A DNA stretch of 64,000 nt from an uncultured SAR116 cluster alpha proteobacterium (GCA_902539295.1 CACBIM010000005.1:54695-118694); one strand, 5' to 3'. Positions 10,955 through 22,034 are shown, numbered from the stretch's first letter. Notes: generated from the sequence alone by a model not told the origin. Program-made: numbers and translations.

Positions 10955-12019
10955 TTACTTTATAATGAAATCAATCAGTTGATTAGTAACAATATTACTG
11001 TTTAACTCTTCTTGAAATCTTTTAAAAGCGCTACTTCCATAATCTTTTCTCTTATTTGAATTATTTATAGACTCAATAATTGTATTAATAAGATTTTCTT
11101 TATTACAAGCGTCAACACACCAACCAGTTTTATTATTTATAACTGCTTCAGAAGCCCCCCCAGTATTACCTGCGATAGATGGCACACCATATTTAGCTGC
11201 TTCAATGTAAGAAAGTCCAAATCCTTCAATTGAATTATTATCTTGAAATGTAGGCATTAGAAAAATGTCAGATTTCTTTAAACTTTTTTCTATATCTGTA
11301 TATTTATCCATCCTTCCATGAAATCTGATATTCTTTTCAAGATTTAACTTCGAAGTCTCATTTATAAGAGTTTTTAGATAAGGACCATCCCCAATAATAT
11401 CCCATTTAAAATCATAACCTTCATTCAAAACAACTTTTAAAGATTTTAAGCTCTGAAACAAACCTTTTCTTTTTTCAATTCTGCAAACAGAAATGAAATT
11501 TATTCTTTCATTATTTTTTTTAGGCTTATATATATTTTTTATTTTTTTTATATGATAGGTAGGATATATAACTTTAGCATTCAGATTTGAAATATCCCAT
11601 GATTTTTTGATTAAATTTAGAGTGTAATTTGAAGACGCAATTAAAAATTTTGATTTTGCAAGACTTTTAGATATTCGATATTTATTTTTTTTATCATTTA
11701 AGTACTCTTGTCCATGTGCAAAAACTACAATATTTTTATATTTTTTGGGAACAGCTTTTACAGATTTCCATGTATCACAAAAAACTAAATGATTTTTATC
11801 ATTTAAAAATGTTAAATACATTTTTTTAGCGATTGGGCGCAACAATTTTGGAAAATACAAGTTAGTTATTTTAAACTTGTTATTTCCTGGGTAATAGTGA
11901 TCTGGAATAACATGGACATCATGACCTAAATCAGAAAAATTATTTGCCAATGAGTACATAACATTTTGTATGCCACCTATCCTAGGTGGAAAATTTTGTG
12001 TAATAATTTTTATTTTCAA
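10955..12019 (-). CDS. Glycosyltransferase family 4
   Basis: PRIGGIQNVMYSLA; FLMPTFQDNNSIEGFGLSYIEAAKYGVPSIAGNTGGASEAV. Confidence 0.9.
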   Translation of the reverse strand: MKIKIITQNFPPRIGGIQNVMYSLANNFSDLGHDVHVIPDHYYPGNNKFKITNLYFPKLLRPIAKKMYLTFLNDKNHLVFCDTWKSVKAVPKKYKNIVVFAHGQEYLNDKKNKYRISKSLAKSKFLIASSNYTLNLIKKSWDISNLNAKVIYPTYHIKKIKNIYKPKKNNERINFISVCRIEKRKGLFQSLKSLKVVLNEGYDFKWDIIGDGPYLKTLINETSKLNLEKNIRFHGRMDKYTDIEKSLKKSDIFLMPTFQDNNSIEGFGLSYIEAAKYGVPSIAGNTGGASEAVINNKTGWCVDACNKENLINTIIESINNSNKRKDYGSSAFKRFQEELNSNIVTNQLIDFIIK

Positions 12020-12020
12020 T

Positions 12021-12800
12021 TTATTTATTTTGTTTATTTTTCATTATATGTTCAAATTGTTTAATGTCTTTGAGCCATCTTCCAAAAGCTGAAGATAATG
12101 ACAATGCAAAACCATAAGTGCCTGCACGAAACATTCCCCGCAAAATAAACTTATGAAAAAAATAAACTGGAAAACCAAACCAAATTCTAATGAAAATTTC
12201 AGCAAAAGATTTTTTAATGGGCTGATTTGCAAGCATTGTACTGTATTTATTAAGTTTATCTAAATGCATATGTATGCCAGTAAAAGATGGGTGCAACAAA
12301 CCATTTTTGAGTTTTTTTACTACAAGTTTTTCATACTTAAACTGATCCCAAGCTTTGTGTGCCGGTATTCTAATTCTCTTCTTATTGTAAAGTTTTACAC
12401 GATGAGCTTTTGCAAAATTGTACCAAGGTTTTCCAAATGGAGGTACTGTAATTATTGGAGTTAAAAATCCGTCTAGCTTGGGTGCACCATTTCTAAAATA
12501 TGTTTTAATTTCATTTGCCATTTCATCAGAAACTAATTCATCTGCATCAATGTCTAAAACCCAATCATTTTTAGATTTATCTTCACCTACCCTTTTTTGA
12601 AAGCCATTACCAAGCCATGGTTGCTCATGTACTATAGCCCCTAGCGATAATGAAATACTTTTAGTTCTATCAATAGATAGACTATCTATGATTACAACTT
12701 CACTACATATTTTTTTTGCTGAAGAAATGACTTCACCAATCAAACGTTCTTCATTTAAAGTTCTTATATAACAAGAAATAGGTAATTCAGAAAAAGTCAT
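12021..12800 (-). CDS. Glycosyltransferase family 2 (WaaE/KdtX-like)
   Basis: ISCYIRTLNEERLIGEVISSAKKICSEVVIIDSLSIDRTKSI; NDWVLDIDADE. Confidence 0.85.
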   Translation of the reverse strand: MTFSELPISCYIRTLNEERLIGEVISSAKKICSEVVIIDSLSIDRTKSISLSLGAIVHEQPWLGNGFQKRVGEDKSKNDWVLDIDADELVSDEMANEIKTYFRNGAPKLDGFLTPIITVPPFGKPWYNFAKAHRVKLYNKKRIRIPAHKAWDQFKYEKLVVKKLKNGLLHPSFTGIHMHLDKLNKYSTMLANQPIKKSFAEIFIRIWFGFPVYFFHKFILRGMFRAGTYGFALSLSSAFGRWLKDIKQFEHIMKNKQNK

Positions 12801-12818
12801 AATTATAAATAATTAACT

Positions 12819-14084
12819 TTAATTTTCATTAAATTTTTGTGGGCCTTTTGAGCCCAATACTATAATACCGGCAATAAAGAATACTAGAACAATTAACATT
12901 CCTGCCCGTTCTACGCCAGTAAACATTACAAGCCAACCATAGATTGCTGGTCCTATAAAAGATGTAGATTTTCCGGCAAACATATAAAAGCCAAAAATTT
13001 GTGCTCTATGTTCTGTAGGAGCATATCTTGCAACTAAAGATCTGCTTGAAGATTGAACTGGTCCAATAAATATACCAACTAGTAAAGCAAAAACCCAAAA
13101 CCAAATTTCAGTTGGGGCAAGTAAGATACCTGATCCAAGCAACAATAAACAAAAAAGAGATAATCTTACAGTTTTAAATGCACCTATTCTGTCTTCTATA
13201 ATGCCACCAGCAATGGCTCCAATTCCACAAAAAATATTTACAGCTATCGCAAACATAATTACTTTATCTTGAGGAAAATCAAATACTTTGGCAGCATAAA
13301 TCCCTGCAAAAGCAAAAACAACAGTTAAACCGTCAGTATATAACATTCTTGCAATCATAAACCTCAACAAACCAGGGATACTTAATATAATATTAAAACC
13401 ATTAATTAATCTTTTAACTGGGCTTATTTTTTGAATATTGGTTTTCTTTTCAGATATAAAAATAAATGCAGGGATACTAAAAACAAAAAGCCAGACGGCT
13501 GCTAATATCATTGTTGCTCTTACTGGACCCGCATTATCCCAAGTTAGTCCAAAAGGAGGCTCTTTAGCTTGAATAAAAATAAAAAGTGCCAACAAAAGAC
13601 ATGCAATAGCGCCAAAATATCCAAATCCCCAAGAAATTCCAGAGACAAAACCCATTTGATTTGGTTTAGCTACAGAGGATAAAAGAGAATTATAAAATAC
13701 AAATGTTATTTCCATTGCAAAAATTGAGATGAATGAAATTATTAAGGCTTGCATCATAAATGAATTTTCTGGAAAAATATTCCATAAAAAACATGTGCTC
13801 ACACCACCAATTAAAGTAAAAATAAAAAGCATCAATTTTCTAACTGATCTAGCATCAGCAAAGCCACCGAGAAAAGGAGCAATAAATGCCACTGATAATG
13901 AAGCTAGAGCAGTCATATAGCCCCAGTAAGATGTTCCATTTTCAGGAGCTATTTGAGTTGTAAAATAAACTGCAAAGATAAAAGTAGCATGAAGTGTCGG
14001 CACTGGAGAGCTTGCCCAGTCATAAAAAGCGTAACCCAAAACACCCTTCCAATTATACTTGCCTTTAGAATTATTATCTGTCAT
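12819..14084 (-). CDS. MFS transporter, UMF1/Atg22-like family
   Basis: YAFYDWASSPVPTLHATFIFAVYFT N-terminus and GPVQSSSRSLVARYAPTEHRAQIFGFY are typical of the UMF1 family. Confidence 0.85.
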   Translation of the reverse strand: MTDNNSKGKYNWKGVLGYAFYDWASSPVPTLHATFIFAVYFTTQIAPENGTSYWGYMTALASLSVAFIAPFLGGFADARSVRKLMLFIFTLIGGVSTCFLWNIFPENSFMMQALIISFISIFAMEITFVFYNSLLSSVAKPNQMGFVSGISWGFGYFGAIACLLLALFIFIQAKEPPFGLTWDNAGPVRATMILAAVWLFVFSIPAFIFISEKKTNIQKISPVKRLINGFNIILSIPGLLRFMIARMLYTDGLTVVFAFAGIYAAKVFDFPQDKVIMFAIAVNIFCGIGAIAGGIIEDRIGAFKTVRLSLFCLLLLGSGILLAPTEIWFWVFALLVGIFIGPVQSSSRSLVARYAPTEHRAQIFGFYMFAGKSTSFIGPAIYGWLVMFTGVERAGMLIVLVFFIAGIIVLGSKGPQKFNEN

Positions 14085-14145
14085 TTAAATTTACAATATT
14101 TAAATTTTTGATTTAACTTTAATACAATTTTTATAAAAAGCTAAT

Positions 14146-16311
14146 TTATTTCACACAGTTCTTAAACTCCAAGCGACCTTTATGAAGAATAGGTTCAGTA
14201 TATCCAGATGGTTGTTCTTTTCCTAGTAAAACTAAATTAACAGCTGTCTGAAATGCAATTGATTCATCTAAATCTTTAGACATAGGAATATAATCTGGAT
14301 CATCCGCATTTTGTTTGTCAACAACGGCAGACATTTTTTTGAAAGTATTAAGGACTTGAGACTTATTACATATGCCGTGGTGCAACCAATTTGCAATATG
14401 CTGTGAAGAAATTCTTAAGGTTGCTCTATCCTCCATAAGTCCTATATTATTGATATCTAATACTTTCGAACAACCAATACCATTATTAACCCATTTTACT
14501 ACGTACCCAAGAATACCTTGAATGTTATTTTCAAGTTCATTGTTAATTTCATCTTCTGTCCAGTTTGGATTATCAATAATTGGTATATCTATTAAATCAT
14601 CAACTGAAACATTTTTTTTACCAGTATTCTGTTTTTGTAGGCTCATAATATCAACTTTATGGTAATGTAAAGCATGTAGAGTGGCCGCTGTAGGCGAAGG
14701 AACCCAAGCAGTATTTGCACCAGATTGACAATGGGAAATTTTCTCTTCCATCATTTTTGACATCATATCAGGCATCGCCCACATGCCTTTTCCAATTTGA
14801 GCCAATCCTGAAAATCCACATTTTAAACCAATTTCAACATTCCACCTTTCATATGCTTGTATCCAATTTACATTTTTCATTTCAGTTTTTTTTATCATTG
14901 TACCTGCATCCATAGAGGTATGAATTTCATCTCCAGTTCTATCAAGAAAGCCTGTATTGATAAAGAAAACTCTATTTTTTGCGGCTCTAATACATTCTTT
15001 TAAGTTAAGTGTTGTTCTTCTTTCCTCATCCATTATTCCGATTTTAATTGTATTTTCTGGAAGTTTTAGAAGTTTTTCAATTATTGAAAACGTATCAACA
15101 GAAAACTTTACTTCCTCAGGGCCGTGCATTTTTGGTTTTACAATGTAAAGCGATTTAAATTTAGAGTTTTCAGAATTATCAATAGTTTTTAAAAAACATA
15201 ATGCAGTAAGTAAAGTATCAATTATTCCCTCGCCAATTTCATTTTTATTTTGATCTATTATTGAAGAAGAAGTCATCAGATGGCCAACATTTCTAATTAA
15301 AAGAAGTGATAAACCTTTCATATTATCAGCTTCCCCATTAGGCTTCTTGTAACTTATATCTTTAGACAGTTTCCTTATAAAAGAAACATTATTCTTTTTA
15401 ACCTCAGCTTGAATAGTGCCATTTAATAGCCTTATCCAATTTCTAAAAGTTGCAATTTTATCATTGGTGTCTACAGAGACAATAGAATCTTCACAGTCCA
15501 TAATTACTGATAGCGCCGCCTCTATAACTATATCTTTAAGATGAAAGCTATCAATTTTTCCTATTGGATGCTTTTTATCTAGTTGAAGACGAACACGAAG
15601 ACTATTTTTTTCAAGAATAATTTCGTCAGGGTTTAACTCAAATCCAATATAACCACAAAACTGACTAGGATTTAGCAATTTCTTTAAATTAGAGTTTTTG
15701 TCACTGAAAATTAATTCATTATTAATAATTTGAATTTTTGTTACTTCTTCATAAGAACAACTATCTATTGGAAAGAAAGTATTTAGGTGAGCTTTCGCAA
15801 GCTTTATTACTTCTCTTCCTCGGCTTTCATTATAATTTTTAGTAATTTTAAATTTGTTTTTATTTGGAATTATATCAGTTCCATATATTGCATCATATAA
15901 ACTACCCCACCTACTGTTTGCAGCATTAATTGCGTATCTTGTATTAGATAGTGGAACTACTAATTGTGGGCTAGGGATGGATGAGATTTCTGGATCAATA
16001 TTATTAGTATTAATTTTAAAATCTTTTTTTTCTTCAACTATGTAGCCTATCTCAAATAGAAATTTTTTATAATCATTTTTATTAAAAAACTTACCTTTGT
16101 TCTTTTTATGCCAATTTGTGATTTTGTTTTGCAAGAATGCTCTTTTTTCAATTAAATTTATTCTCCTATTTTCTAATTCTGAAATTATGTCGCTTAACTT
16201 TTTCCAAAAGATTTCATCTAATTTAATTTTTTCACTTTTAAGTTCTTTACAAATAAAATCATGTAAAGATTTATCTATATTGTGATTATGAAACTTTATA
16301 TATTCTTGCAT
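14146..16311 (-). CDS. glcB: Malate synthase G
   Basis: 721 aa; SRWGSLYDAIYGTDIIP, MDCEDSI, GIMDEERRTTLNLKECIRAAKNRVFFINTGFLDRTGDEIHTSMDAGTM, GANTAWVPSPTAATLHALHYHKVD. Confidence 0.97.
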   Translation of the reverse strand: MQEYIKFHNHNIDKSLHDFICKELKSEKIKLDEIFWKKLSDIISELENRRINLIEKRAFLQNKITNWHKKNKGKFFNKNDYKKFLFEIGYIVEEKKDFKINTNNIDPEISSIPSPQLVVPLSNTRYAINAANSRWGSLYDAIYGTDIIPNKNKFKITKNYNESRGREVIKLAKAHLNTFFPIDSCSYEEVTKIQIINNELIFSDKNSNLKKLLNPSQFCGYIGFELNPDEIILEKNSLRVRLQLDKKHPIGKIDSFHLKDIVIEAALSVIMDCEDSIVSVDTNDKIATFRNWIRLLNGTIQAEVKKNNVSFIRKLSKDISYKKPNGEADNMKGLSLLLIRNVGHLMTSSSIIDQNKNEIGEGIIDTLLTALCFLKTIDNSENSKFKSLYIVKPKMHGPEEVKFSVDTFSIIEKLLKLPENTIKIGIMDEERRTTLNLKECIRAAKNRVFFINTGFLDRTGDEIHTSMDAGTMIKKTEMKNVNWIQAYERWNVEIGLKCGFSGLAQIGKGMWAMPDMMSKMMEEKISHCQSGANTAWVPSPTAATLHALHYHKVDIMSLQKQNTGKKNVSVDDLIDIPIIDNPNWTEDEINNELENNIQGILGYVVKWVNNGIGCSKVLDINNIGLMEDRATLRISSQHIANWLHHGICNKSQVLNTFKKMSAVVDKQNADDPDYIPMSKDLDESIAFQTAVNLVLLGKEQPSGYTEPILHKGRLEFKNCVK

Positions 16312-16384
16312 TTAGATTAACTTTTTGATGAAATTTAAAATATATTATTTATTATATTAATTTTGTCTATTTAATTGAGGTTTT

Positions 16385-17302
16385 ATGAATGAAAAAAATA
16401 TTCTTGTAGTTGGTATCTTTGTTGTAGATTTATCTTTTAAAGCAAAAAAATTACCTTCACCTGGTGAAACAATAATTGGTGAAAACTATATAATTGGTCC
16501 TGGAGGCAAGGGATCTAACCAAGCAGTAGCAATTTCTAGAGCTGGTGGAAAAGTATCATTAATTGCAAGGATAGGAGATGATCATTTTGCTGATATTGGA
16601 TTAAATCTTTACCAAAAAGAAAATGTTAATACTGAAGGTTTAATAATAGCAAAAGGCGAAAACACGGGTTCAGCGGCAATCTCAGTAGATAAAAATGGTA
16701 TGAACTCAATTATAGTTGTTCCAGGTGCTGCGTCAGGTATTGATAAATCAGTGATTGAAGAAAAAATAGACATGTTTAATGATTCATCATTATTATTAAC
16801 CGGGTATGAAATACCGTTAGAAGTCACAAACCATTCCCTTAATTTAGCAAAGAAAAAAGGACTTAGGACTATCTTAAATCCTGCACCATATTTTGAAAAT
16901 GATAAAGAAGTATTCAAACTAGTGGATTACTTAACACCAAATGAACATGAAGCATCTTCTCTTACAAAAGTTTCTGTAAAAAATATAGATGACGCTAGAC
17001 TAGCTGGTCAAAAAATATGTGAGCTAGGTGTTGGAACATCAGTTATTACCTTGGGAGAAAAAGGAGTTTTATGTACCAGAGGTGTTGATGATCAAGACGG
17101 TCTTTATTTCCCGTCATTTAAAATAAAGGATGAAGTTATTGATACAGTTGGAGCAGGGGATGTATTTAATGGTGCTTTCGCAACAGGAATTTCAGAAGGT
17201 ATGAGCTTGGAGTATGCTTTGGAGTTTGCAAATAAAGCTGCTTCATTATCAGTTAGAAAAGCTGGAGCAGCATTATCTGCACCTTATAGAAATCAATTTT
17301 AA
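16385..17302 (+). CDS. rbsK: Ribokinase (PfkB family)
   Basis: GPGGKGSNQAVAISRAGG and DTVGAGDVFNGAFATGI signatures. Confidence 0.92.
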   Translation: MNEKNILVVGIFVVDLSFKAKKLPSPGETIIGENYIIGPGGKGSNQAVAISRAGGKVSLIARIGDDHFADIGLNLYQKENVNTEGLIIAKGENTGSAAISVDKNGMNSIIVVPGAASGIDKSVIEEKIDMFNDSSLLLTGYEIPLEVTNHSLNLAKKKGLRTILNPAPYFENDKEVFKLVDYLTPNEHEASSLTKVSVKNIDDARLAGQKICELGVGTSVITLGEKGVLCTRGVDDQDGLYFPSFKIKDEVIDTVGAGDVFNGAFATGISEGMSLEYALEFANKAASLSVRKAGAALSAPYRNQF

Positions 17303-17317
17303 AAATAAATAATTTTT

Positions 17318-18706
17318 CTAAAAATAATCATGAATGTTTTTATCAAAACCAGCTTTGTTTAGGAAAAAATTAATTTCATTGATAAGAGTTTCTAAATTTT
17401 GACTAGATGTACTTTCTGCGCGAATGATGAGTGCAGCTTGTGTATTTGAAGCCCTTAGAAGCCACCAACCCTGTTCGTTTGTGACCCTTAAACCATCTAT
17501 TAATAATAATTTAGATGAATCATAACATGAAGAAGCAATTTTTTTTACTGTTTCTACAATTTTAAATTTATTTTTTTCTTCACATTCAATTCTGATTTCA
17601 GGGCTAGAAAAAGATATTGGAAGCGTTTTCAAAAAAGATGACAAACCTCCTTTATTTGATTTGATTTCTTGTAAACATCTTAGAGCTGAATAAATAGCAT
17701 CATCAAACCCAAACCAATTATCATTGAAAAAAATATGTCCACTCATTTCACCTGCTAATGGTGCATTTATTTCTTTAATTTTTGCTTTAATTAAGCTATG
17801 ACCAGTTTTCCATATTACTGCCTTACCATTTTGATCTTTTATTGAATTAACTGCTAAGTTACTTGATTTAACATCCAGTACAATAGGTTGATTTGGATTT
17901 TTTTTTAAAATACTACCAGATAAAAAAGCTGTAATTAAATCACCTGGGACTAAAAATTTATCTTTTGATAAAATGCCAATTCTATCGCCATCTCCATCAA
18001 ATGAAATTCCTAAGTCTGCTTTTTCAATCATCATTTTTTCTTTAAGCGCAGTAAGATTTTTTTCTACTGAAGGATCAGGGTGATGATTTGGGAAATTACC
18101 ATCTATTTCTTCAAATAAAACTTTATGAATACCTGGAAGATTTTTAACAATATTACTTATAATTTCACCTGTTGCTCCATTTCCACAGTCCCAAATTACT
18201 TTTATATCTGGAAAAGGACCTGATCTTTCTAGCAGGCATTTTTCATATTTTTTTTTTACATTCTTTTTTGTTAAAATTCCTTTACCTTCAATGAAATTAT
18301 TATTGAGTATGTACTTGTAAAGTTTTTGGATGTTTTCTCCATAATAACTATTATTATTTAAAGTCATTTTAAATCCATTGTGATTTTTAGGGTTATGGCT
18401 TCCTGTTACCATTATCCCAGCATCACAATTAAGCAAAAAAGAAGCAAAATATAACATGGGTGTTGGGCCGCATCCAATATCAATAACATTGACCCCAGAT
18501 TTTTTAATCCCTTCAATCAAAGAATTAACTATGCTTAAGCTAGAAAGTCTTCCATCTCTGCAAACAACAATATTACTTAAATTTTTATTAAGAGAGCAAA
18601 ATCCCCTTCCAATTAAATAGGCAGTATCTTCAAAAAGGGATTCATTTATAATTCCCCTAATATCGTATTCTCTGAATATACTTTTTGATATTTTATTCTT
18701 AATCAT
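17318..18706 (-). CDS. Phosphomannomutase/phosphoglucomutase
   Basis: FREYDIRGI, GIMVTGSHNPKNHNGFKM catalytic Ser loop, FDGDGDRIG metal site. Confidence 0.95.
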   Translation of the reverse strand: MIKNKISKSIFREYDIRGIINESLFEDTAYLIGRGFCSLNKNLSNIVVCRDGRLSSLSIVNSLIEGIKKSGVNVIDIGCGPTPMLYFASFLLNCDAGIMVTGSHNPKNHNGFKMTLNNNSYYGENIQKLYKYILNNNFIEGKGILTKKNVKKKYEKCLLERSGPFPDIKVIWDCGNGATGEIISNIVKNLPGIHKVLFEEIDGNFPNHHPDPSVEKNLTALKEKMMIEKADLGISFDGDGDRIGILSKDKFLVPGDLITAFLSGSILKKNPNQPIVLDVKSSNLAVNSIKDQNGKAVIWKTGHSLIKAKIKEINAPLAGEMSGHIFFNDNWFGFDDAIYSALRCLQEIKSNKGGLSSFLKTLPISFSSPEIRIECEEKNKFKIVETVKKIASSCYDSSKLLLIDGLRVTNEQGWWLLRASNTQAALIIRAESTSSQNLETLINEINFFLNKAGFDKNIHDYF

Positions 18707-18709
18707 GAA

Positions 18710-19588
18710 TTAGTTTTTTAGTAAAGATGATAACCAATCATTATACTCTTTTCCAATTTCGTCATCTTTTAGGGCAAAATTAGTATTTGCTTTAGTAAAA
18801 CCAATCTTAGTTCCACAATCATATCGTGTTCCTATAAAATTATAAGCGTAGAAAGGATATTTACCAATTTGTGATGACAAACTGTCAGTAAGCTGTATTT
18901 CGTCATTTGTTCCTTTTTTTTGAAGGGCCAAATCCTCGAACACTGAAGGTTGGATAATGTATCTCCCTACCACAGCTATATTTGAGGGAGCGTTTTTTGG
19001 TTTGGGCTTTTCAACAATGCCACGGACTTCAATTTTATCTCTAATAATTTTCCCAGGAGTTATTATACCGTATGAGGAGGTGTCTTTATCTTCAACATTC
19101 ATTGTGGCAACCATATTACCACCATCCCAGTTTTCTATCATTTGTTTCATGCATCCTGGATTAGCTTCTATCAAATCATCTGCTAAAATAACCGCTACTG
19201 GTTCGTCAGAAATAAAATTTCTTGCACACCAGACAGCATGGCCTAGTCCTAGGGGTCTTTGCTGTCTTATAAAAGAAACCGAACCAGGTTTTAAAACTGT
19301 CTTTTGAATAAGGTTTAAATTTTCTAGATTTTCTTTATCTTTCAGGTTACTTTCAAGTTCAATTGAATGGTCAAAATAATTTTCAATGGCACTTTTTCCT
19401 CTGCCAGTAACAAATATAAATTCTTCTATGCCCGCTTCTATAGCTTCATCAACAGCGTATTGAACAAGAGGTTTATCAAGAACTGGAAGCATTTCTTTAG
19501 GTATTGACTTAGTTGCAGGTAAAAATCGAGTACCGAGACCACCTACTGGAAAAATTGCTTTACGTATTTTTTTTGAAAATTTTGTCAT
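18710..19588 (-). CDS. galU: UTP--glucose-1-phosphate uridylyltransferase
   Basis: KAIFPVGGLGTRFLPATKSIPKEMLPVLDKPLVQYAVDEAIEAGI. Confidence 0.97.
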   Translation of the reverse strand: MTKFSKKIRKAIFPVGGLGTRFLPATKSIPKEMLPVLDKPLVQYAVDEAIEAGIEEFIFVTGRGKSAIENYFDHSIELESNLKDKENLENLNLIQKTVLKPGSVSFIRQQRPLGLGHAVWCARNFISDEPVAVILADDLIEANPGCMKQMIENWDGGNMVATMNVEDKDTSSYGIITPGKIIRDKIEVRGIVEKPKPKNAPSNIAVVGRYIIQPSVFEDLALQKKGTNDEIQLTDSLSSQIGKYPFYAYNFIGTRYDCGTKIGFTKANTNFALKDDEIGKEYNDWLSSLLKN

Positions 19589-19606
19589 TTAATTAGTTTT
19601 GCACAT

Positions 19607-20632
19607 CTAATTATGAAAAGTTCTATACCAAGAGATAAATTTTGGTATTCCGTCCTCAATTGAGGTTGAAGGAACAAAACTAGTTATTTGATTTAATTTG
19701 CTTATATCAGCAGCAGTTTCTTCAACATCACCTGGTTGCATTTCGAGATAATTCTTGATTGCCTTTTTATTTAAATTTTTTTCAATCAAAGAAATAAAGT
19801 ATTCCAATTCAGTTGGTTTGTTATTTCCAATATTAAAAACTTCCCAAGGAGCACTACTGTTTGAAGGATTAGGATTTTTACCAGACCAATTTGAATCCCC
19901 AGATGGTTTTTTATCCAATAGACTGAAAACACCTTCAACAATATCATCTATGTATGTAAAATCTCGTCTCATTTTTCCAAATCCAAAAACATCAATTGGC
20001 TCACCCGCTAGTATTTTTTTCGTGAAAATATACAACGCCATATCAGGTCGACCCCATGGACCATATACAGTAAAAAATCTTAAGCCTGTACAAGGTAATT
20101 TAAATATATGCGAGTATGAATGAGCCATAGCTTCATTTGACTTTTTTGACGCCGCATAAAGACTCACCGGATGATCAACATTATTTGTTTCTGAAAAAGG
20201 AAAAACTTTGTTTAATCCATAAACTGATGAAGAACTTGCATATATCAAGTGCTCTGTTGAAAAATTTCTGCAATTTTCTAAAACATTTAAAAATCCTATT
20301 ATGTTACTGTTAATATATGCATGAGGATTTTCTAGAGAGTATCTTACACCTGCCTGAGCCGCTAAATTTATTACAATAGTTGGTTTGTATGAATCAAAAA
20401 GTATTTTAATTCTATCTGCATCAGCAAGATCAATTTTTGAGAATGGCATCCCTTTTTTTGAAAGAATTTCTAGTCTAGCTTTTTTTAACCTTGGATCATA
20501 ATATTCATTCAAATTATCCAAGCCATGAACATTTATTCCATTTTCTAAAAGTTTGTTGCAAATAGAAAAACCAATAAACCCAGCTGCTCCAGTTACTAAT
20601 ACTTTTTTCATAACTTTACTAAAATTGCTCAT
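19607..20632 (-). CDS. UDP-glucuronate 4-epimerase-like SDR (NAD-dependent epimerase)
   Basis: KKVLVTGAAGFIGFSICNKLL; LYAASKKSNEAMAHSYSHIFKLPCTGLRFFTVYGPWGRPDMALYIFTKKIL. The true start may be the internal MKKVLV. Confidence 0.9.
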   Translation of the reverse strand: MSNFSKVMKKVLVTGAAGFIGFSICNKLLENGINVHGLDNLNEYYDPRLKKARLEILSKKGMPFSKIDLADADRIKILFDSYKPTIVINLAAQAGVRYSLENPHAYINSNIIGFLNVLENCRNFSTEHLIYASSSSVYGLNKVFPFSETNNVDHPVSLYAASKKSNEAMAHSYSHIFKLPCTGLRFFTVYGPWGRPDMALYIFTKKILAGEPIDVFGFGKMRRDFTYIDDIVEGVFSLLDKKPSGDSNWSGKNPNPSNSSAPWEVFNIGNNKPTELEYFISLIEKNLNKKAIKNYLEMQPGDVEETAADISKLNQITSFVPSTSIEDGIPKFISWYRTFHN

Positions 20633-20729
20633 TTGAATGGTTGATTGTATATAACTTATTAAGATATATAAATACAGTTATTATTAGAATTAATATTCAA
20701 AATCAAATTTTTTTATAAAGGTAAAATAA

Positions 20730-22034
20730 TTGAATATTACAATCATTGGAACAGGTTATGTAGGTCTTGTATCAGGAATATGTTTTGCTGAGTTTGGTTT
20801 TAATATTACTTGTGTAGATAAAGAGATAAAAAAAATTCAAAAACTGCAAGATGGGAAAATTCCTATTTATGAACCAGGATTAGAAGTAATACTTAAAAGA
20901 AATATTGAAGCTAATCGGATAACATTTACATCAGAATTAGAAAGTGCTGTTCAAAATGCAGATATAGTTTTTATTGCAGTTGGGACTCCATCAAGGAGAG
21001 GTGATGGGCATGCCGATTTAAGCTTTGTCTTTAGTGTAGCCAAAGAAATAGCAAAAGCAATTAATGGCTATACTTTGGTAGTTACAAAGTCAACTGTCCC
21101 TGTTGGGACTGGCAATCAAGTAAAGCAAATTATTGAAAAAGAAAATGATAAAGCAGAATTTGATATAGCTTCAAATCCTGAATTTCTAAGAGAAGGATCT
21201 GCTGTAGAAGACTTTATGAGGCCTGATAGAGTTGTCGTTGGAGTTGAAACTGAAAGGGCAAAAAAGATGATGGCAGCTCTTTATAGGCCATTGTTCTTAT
21301 TGGAAACTCCAATTGTTTACACCTCATTAGAAAGCGCAGAATTAATAAAATATGCTTCAAATGCCTTTCTTGCGGTTAAAATTTCTTACATAAATCAAAT
21401 GGCGGATTTGTGTGAGAAAGTGGGCGCAAACATTGATGATATCGCCAAAGGGATGGGATTGGACAAAAGAATTGGTAATAAGTTTCTGCATACTGGTCCA
21501 GGTTATGGAGGTAGCTGTTTTCCAAAAGATACACTTGCATTAGTGAAAACTGCTAATGAATATAAATCAGAAGTTTCAATAGTAGAGCAAACTATAAAAT
21601 ACAATGATTTAAGAAAAAAACAGATGGTCAAAAAAATTCAATCTAGTGTAGATAGCTTATCTAATAAAAATATTGCAATTTTAGGATTGTCTTTTAAACC
21701 TGAAACAGATGATATGAGAGATAGTCCTTCAATAGATATAATTAATGGTCTTTTAAATCTAAATGCTAAAATTTTTGCTTATGATCCAGAAGCTATGAAC
21801 GAGGCAAAAAAAATTTTTTCAGACAAAATTAACTATTTACAAAATACTCAGGAATGTATTTCTGGCAAAGATATACTAGTAGTTCTGACTGAGTGGAACG
21901 AGTTTAGAGCACTAAGTCCACTAGAAATATCAAAATTAATGAAAGGAAACATTGTAATTGATTTAAGAAATATTTTTGATTCTAAATCTATGTTTGATGC
22001 TAAACTAGAATATATACCTTTAGGTAAAAAATAG
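20730..22034 (+). CDS. ugd: UDP-glucose 6-dehydrogenase
   Basis: TIIGTGYVGLVSGICFAEFGFNITCVDK; GPGYGGSCFPKDTLAL catalytic Cys motif; TTG start. Confidence 0.96.
   Translation: MNITIIGTGYVGLVSGICFAEFGFNITCVDKEIKKIQKLQDGKIPIYEPGLEVILKRNIEANRITFTSELESAVQNADIVFIAVGTPSRRGDGHADLSFVFSVAKEIAKAINGYTLVVTKSTVPVGTGNQVKQIIEKENDKAEFDIASNPEFLREGSAVEDFMRPDRVVVGVETERAKKMMAALYRPLFLLETPIVYTSLESAELIKYASNAFLAVKISYINQMADLCEKVGANIDDIAKGMGLDKRIGNKFLHTGPGYGGSCFPKDTLALVKTANEYKSEVSIVEQTIKYNDLRKKQMVKKIQSSVDSLSNKNIAILGLSFKPETDDMRDSPSIDIINGLLNLNAKIFAYDPEAMNEAKKIFSDKINYLQNTQECISGKDILVVLTEWNEFRALSPLEISKLMKGNIVIDLRNIFDSKSMFDAKLEYIPLGKK

Noticed and set aside
1-12800. Polysaccharide island considered as a recent mobile element
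   Set aside because: No integrase, transposase, tRNA or flanking direct repeats seen; variability can only be shown by strain comparison.
18957-19307. 116-aa plus ORF opposite galU
   Set aside because: Antisense to galU, no independent support.
19755-20123. 122-aa plus ORF opposite the epimerase
   Set aside because: Antisense shadow; no ribosome site or motif.
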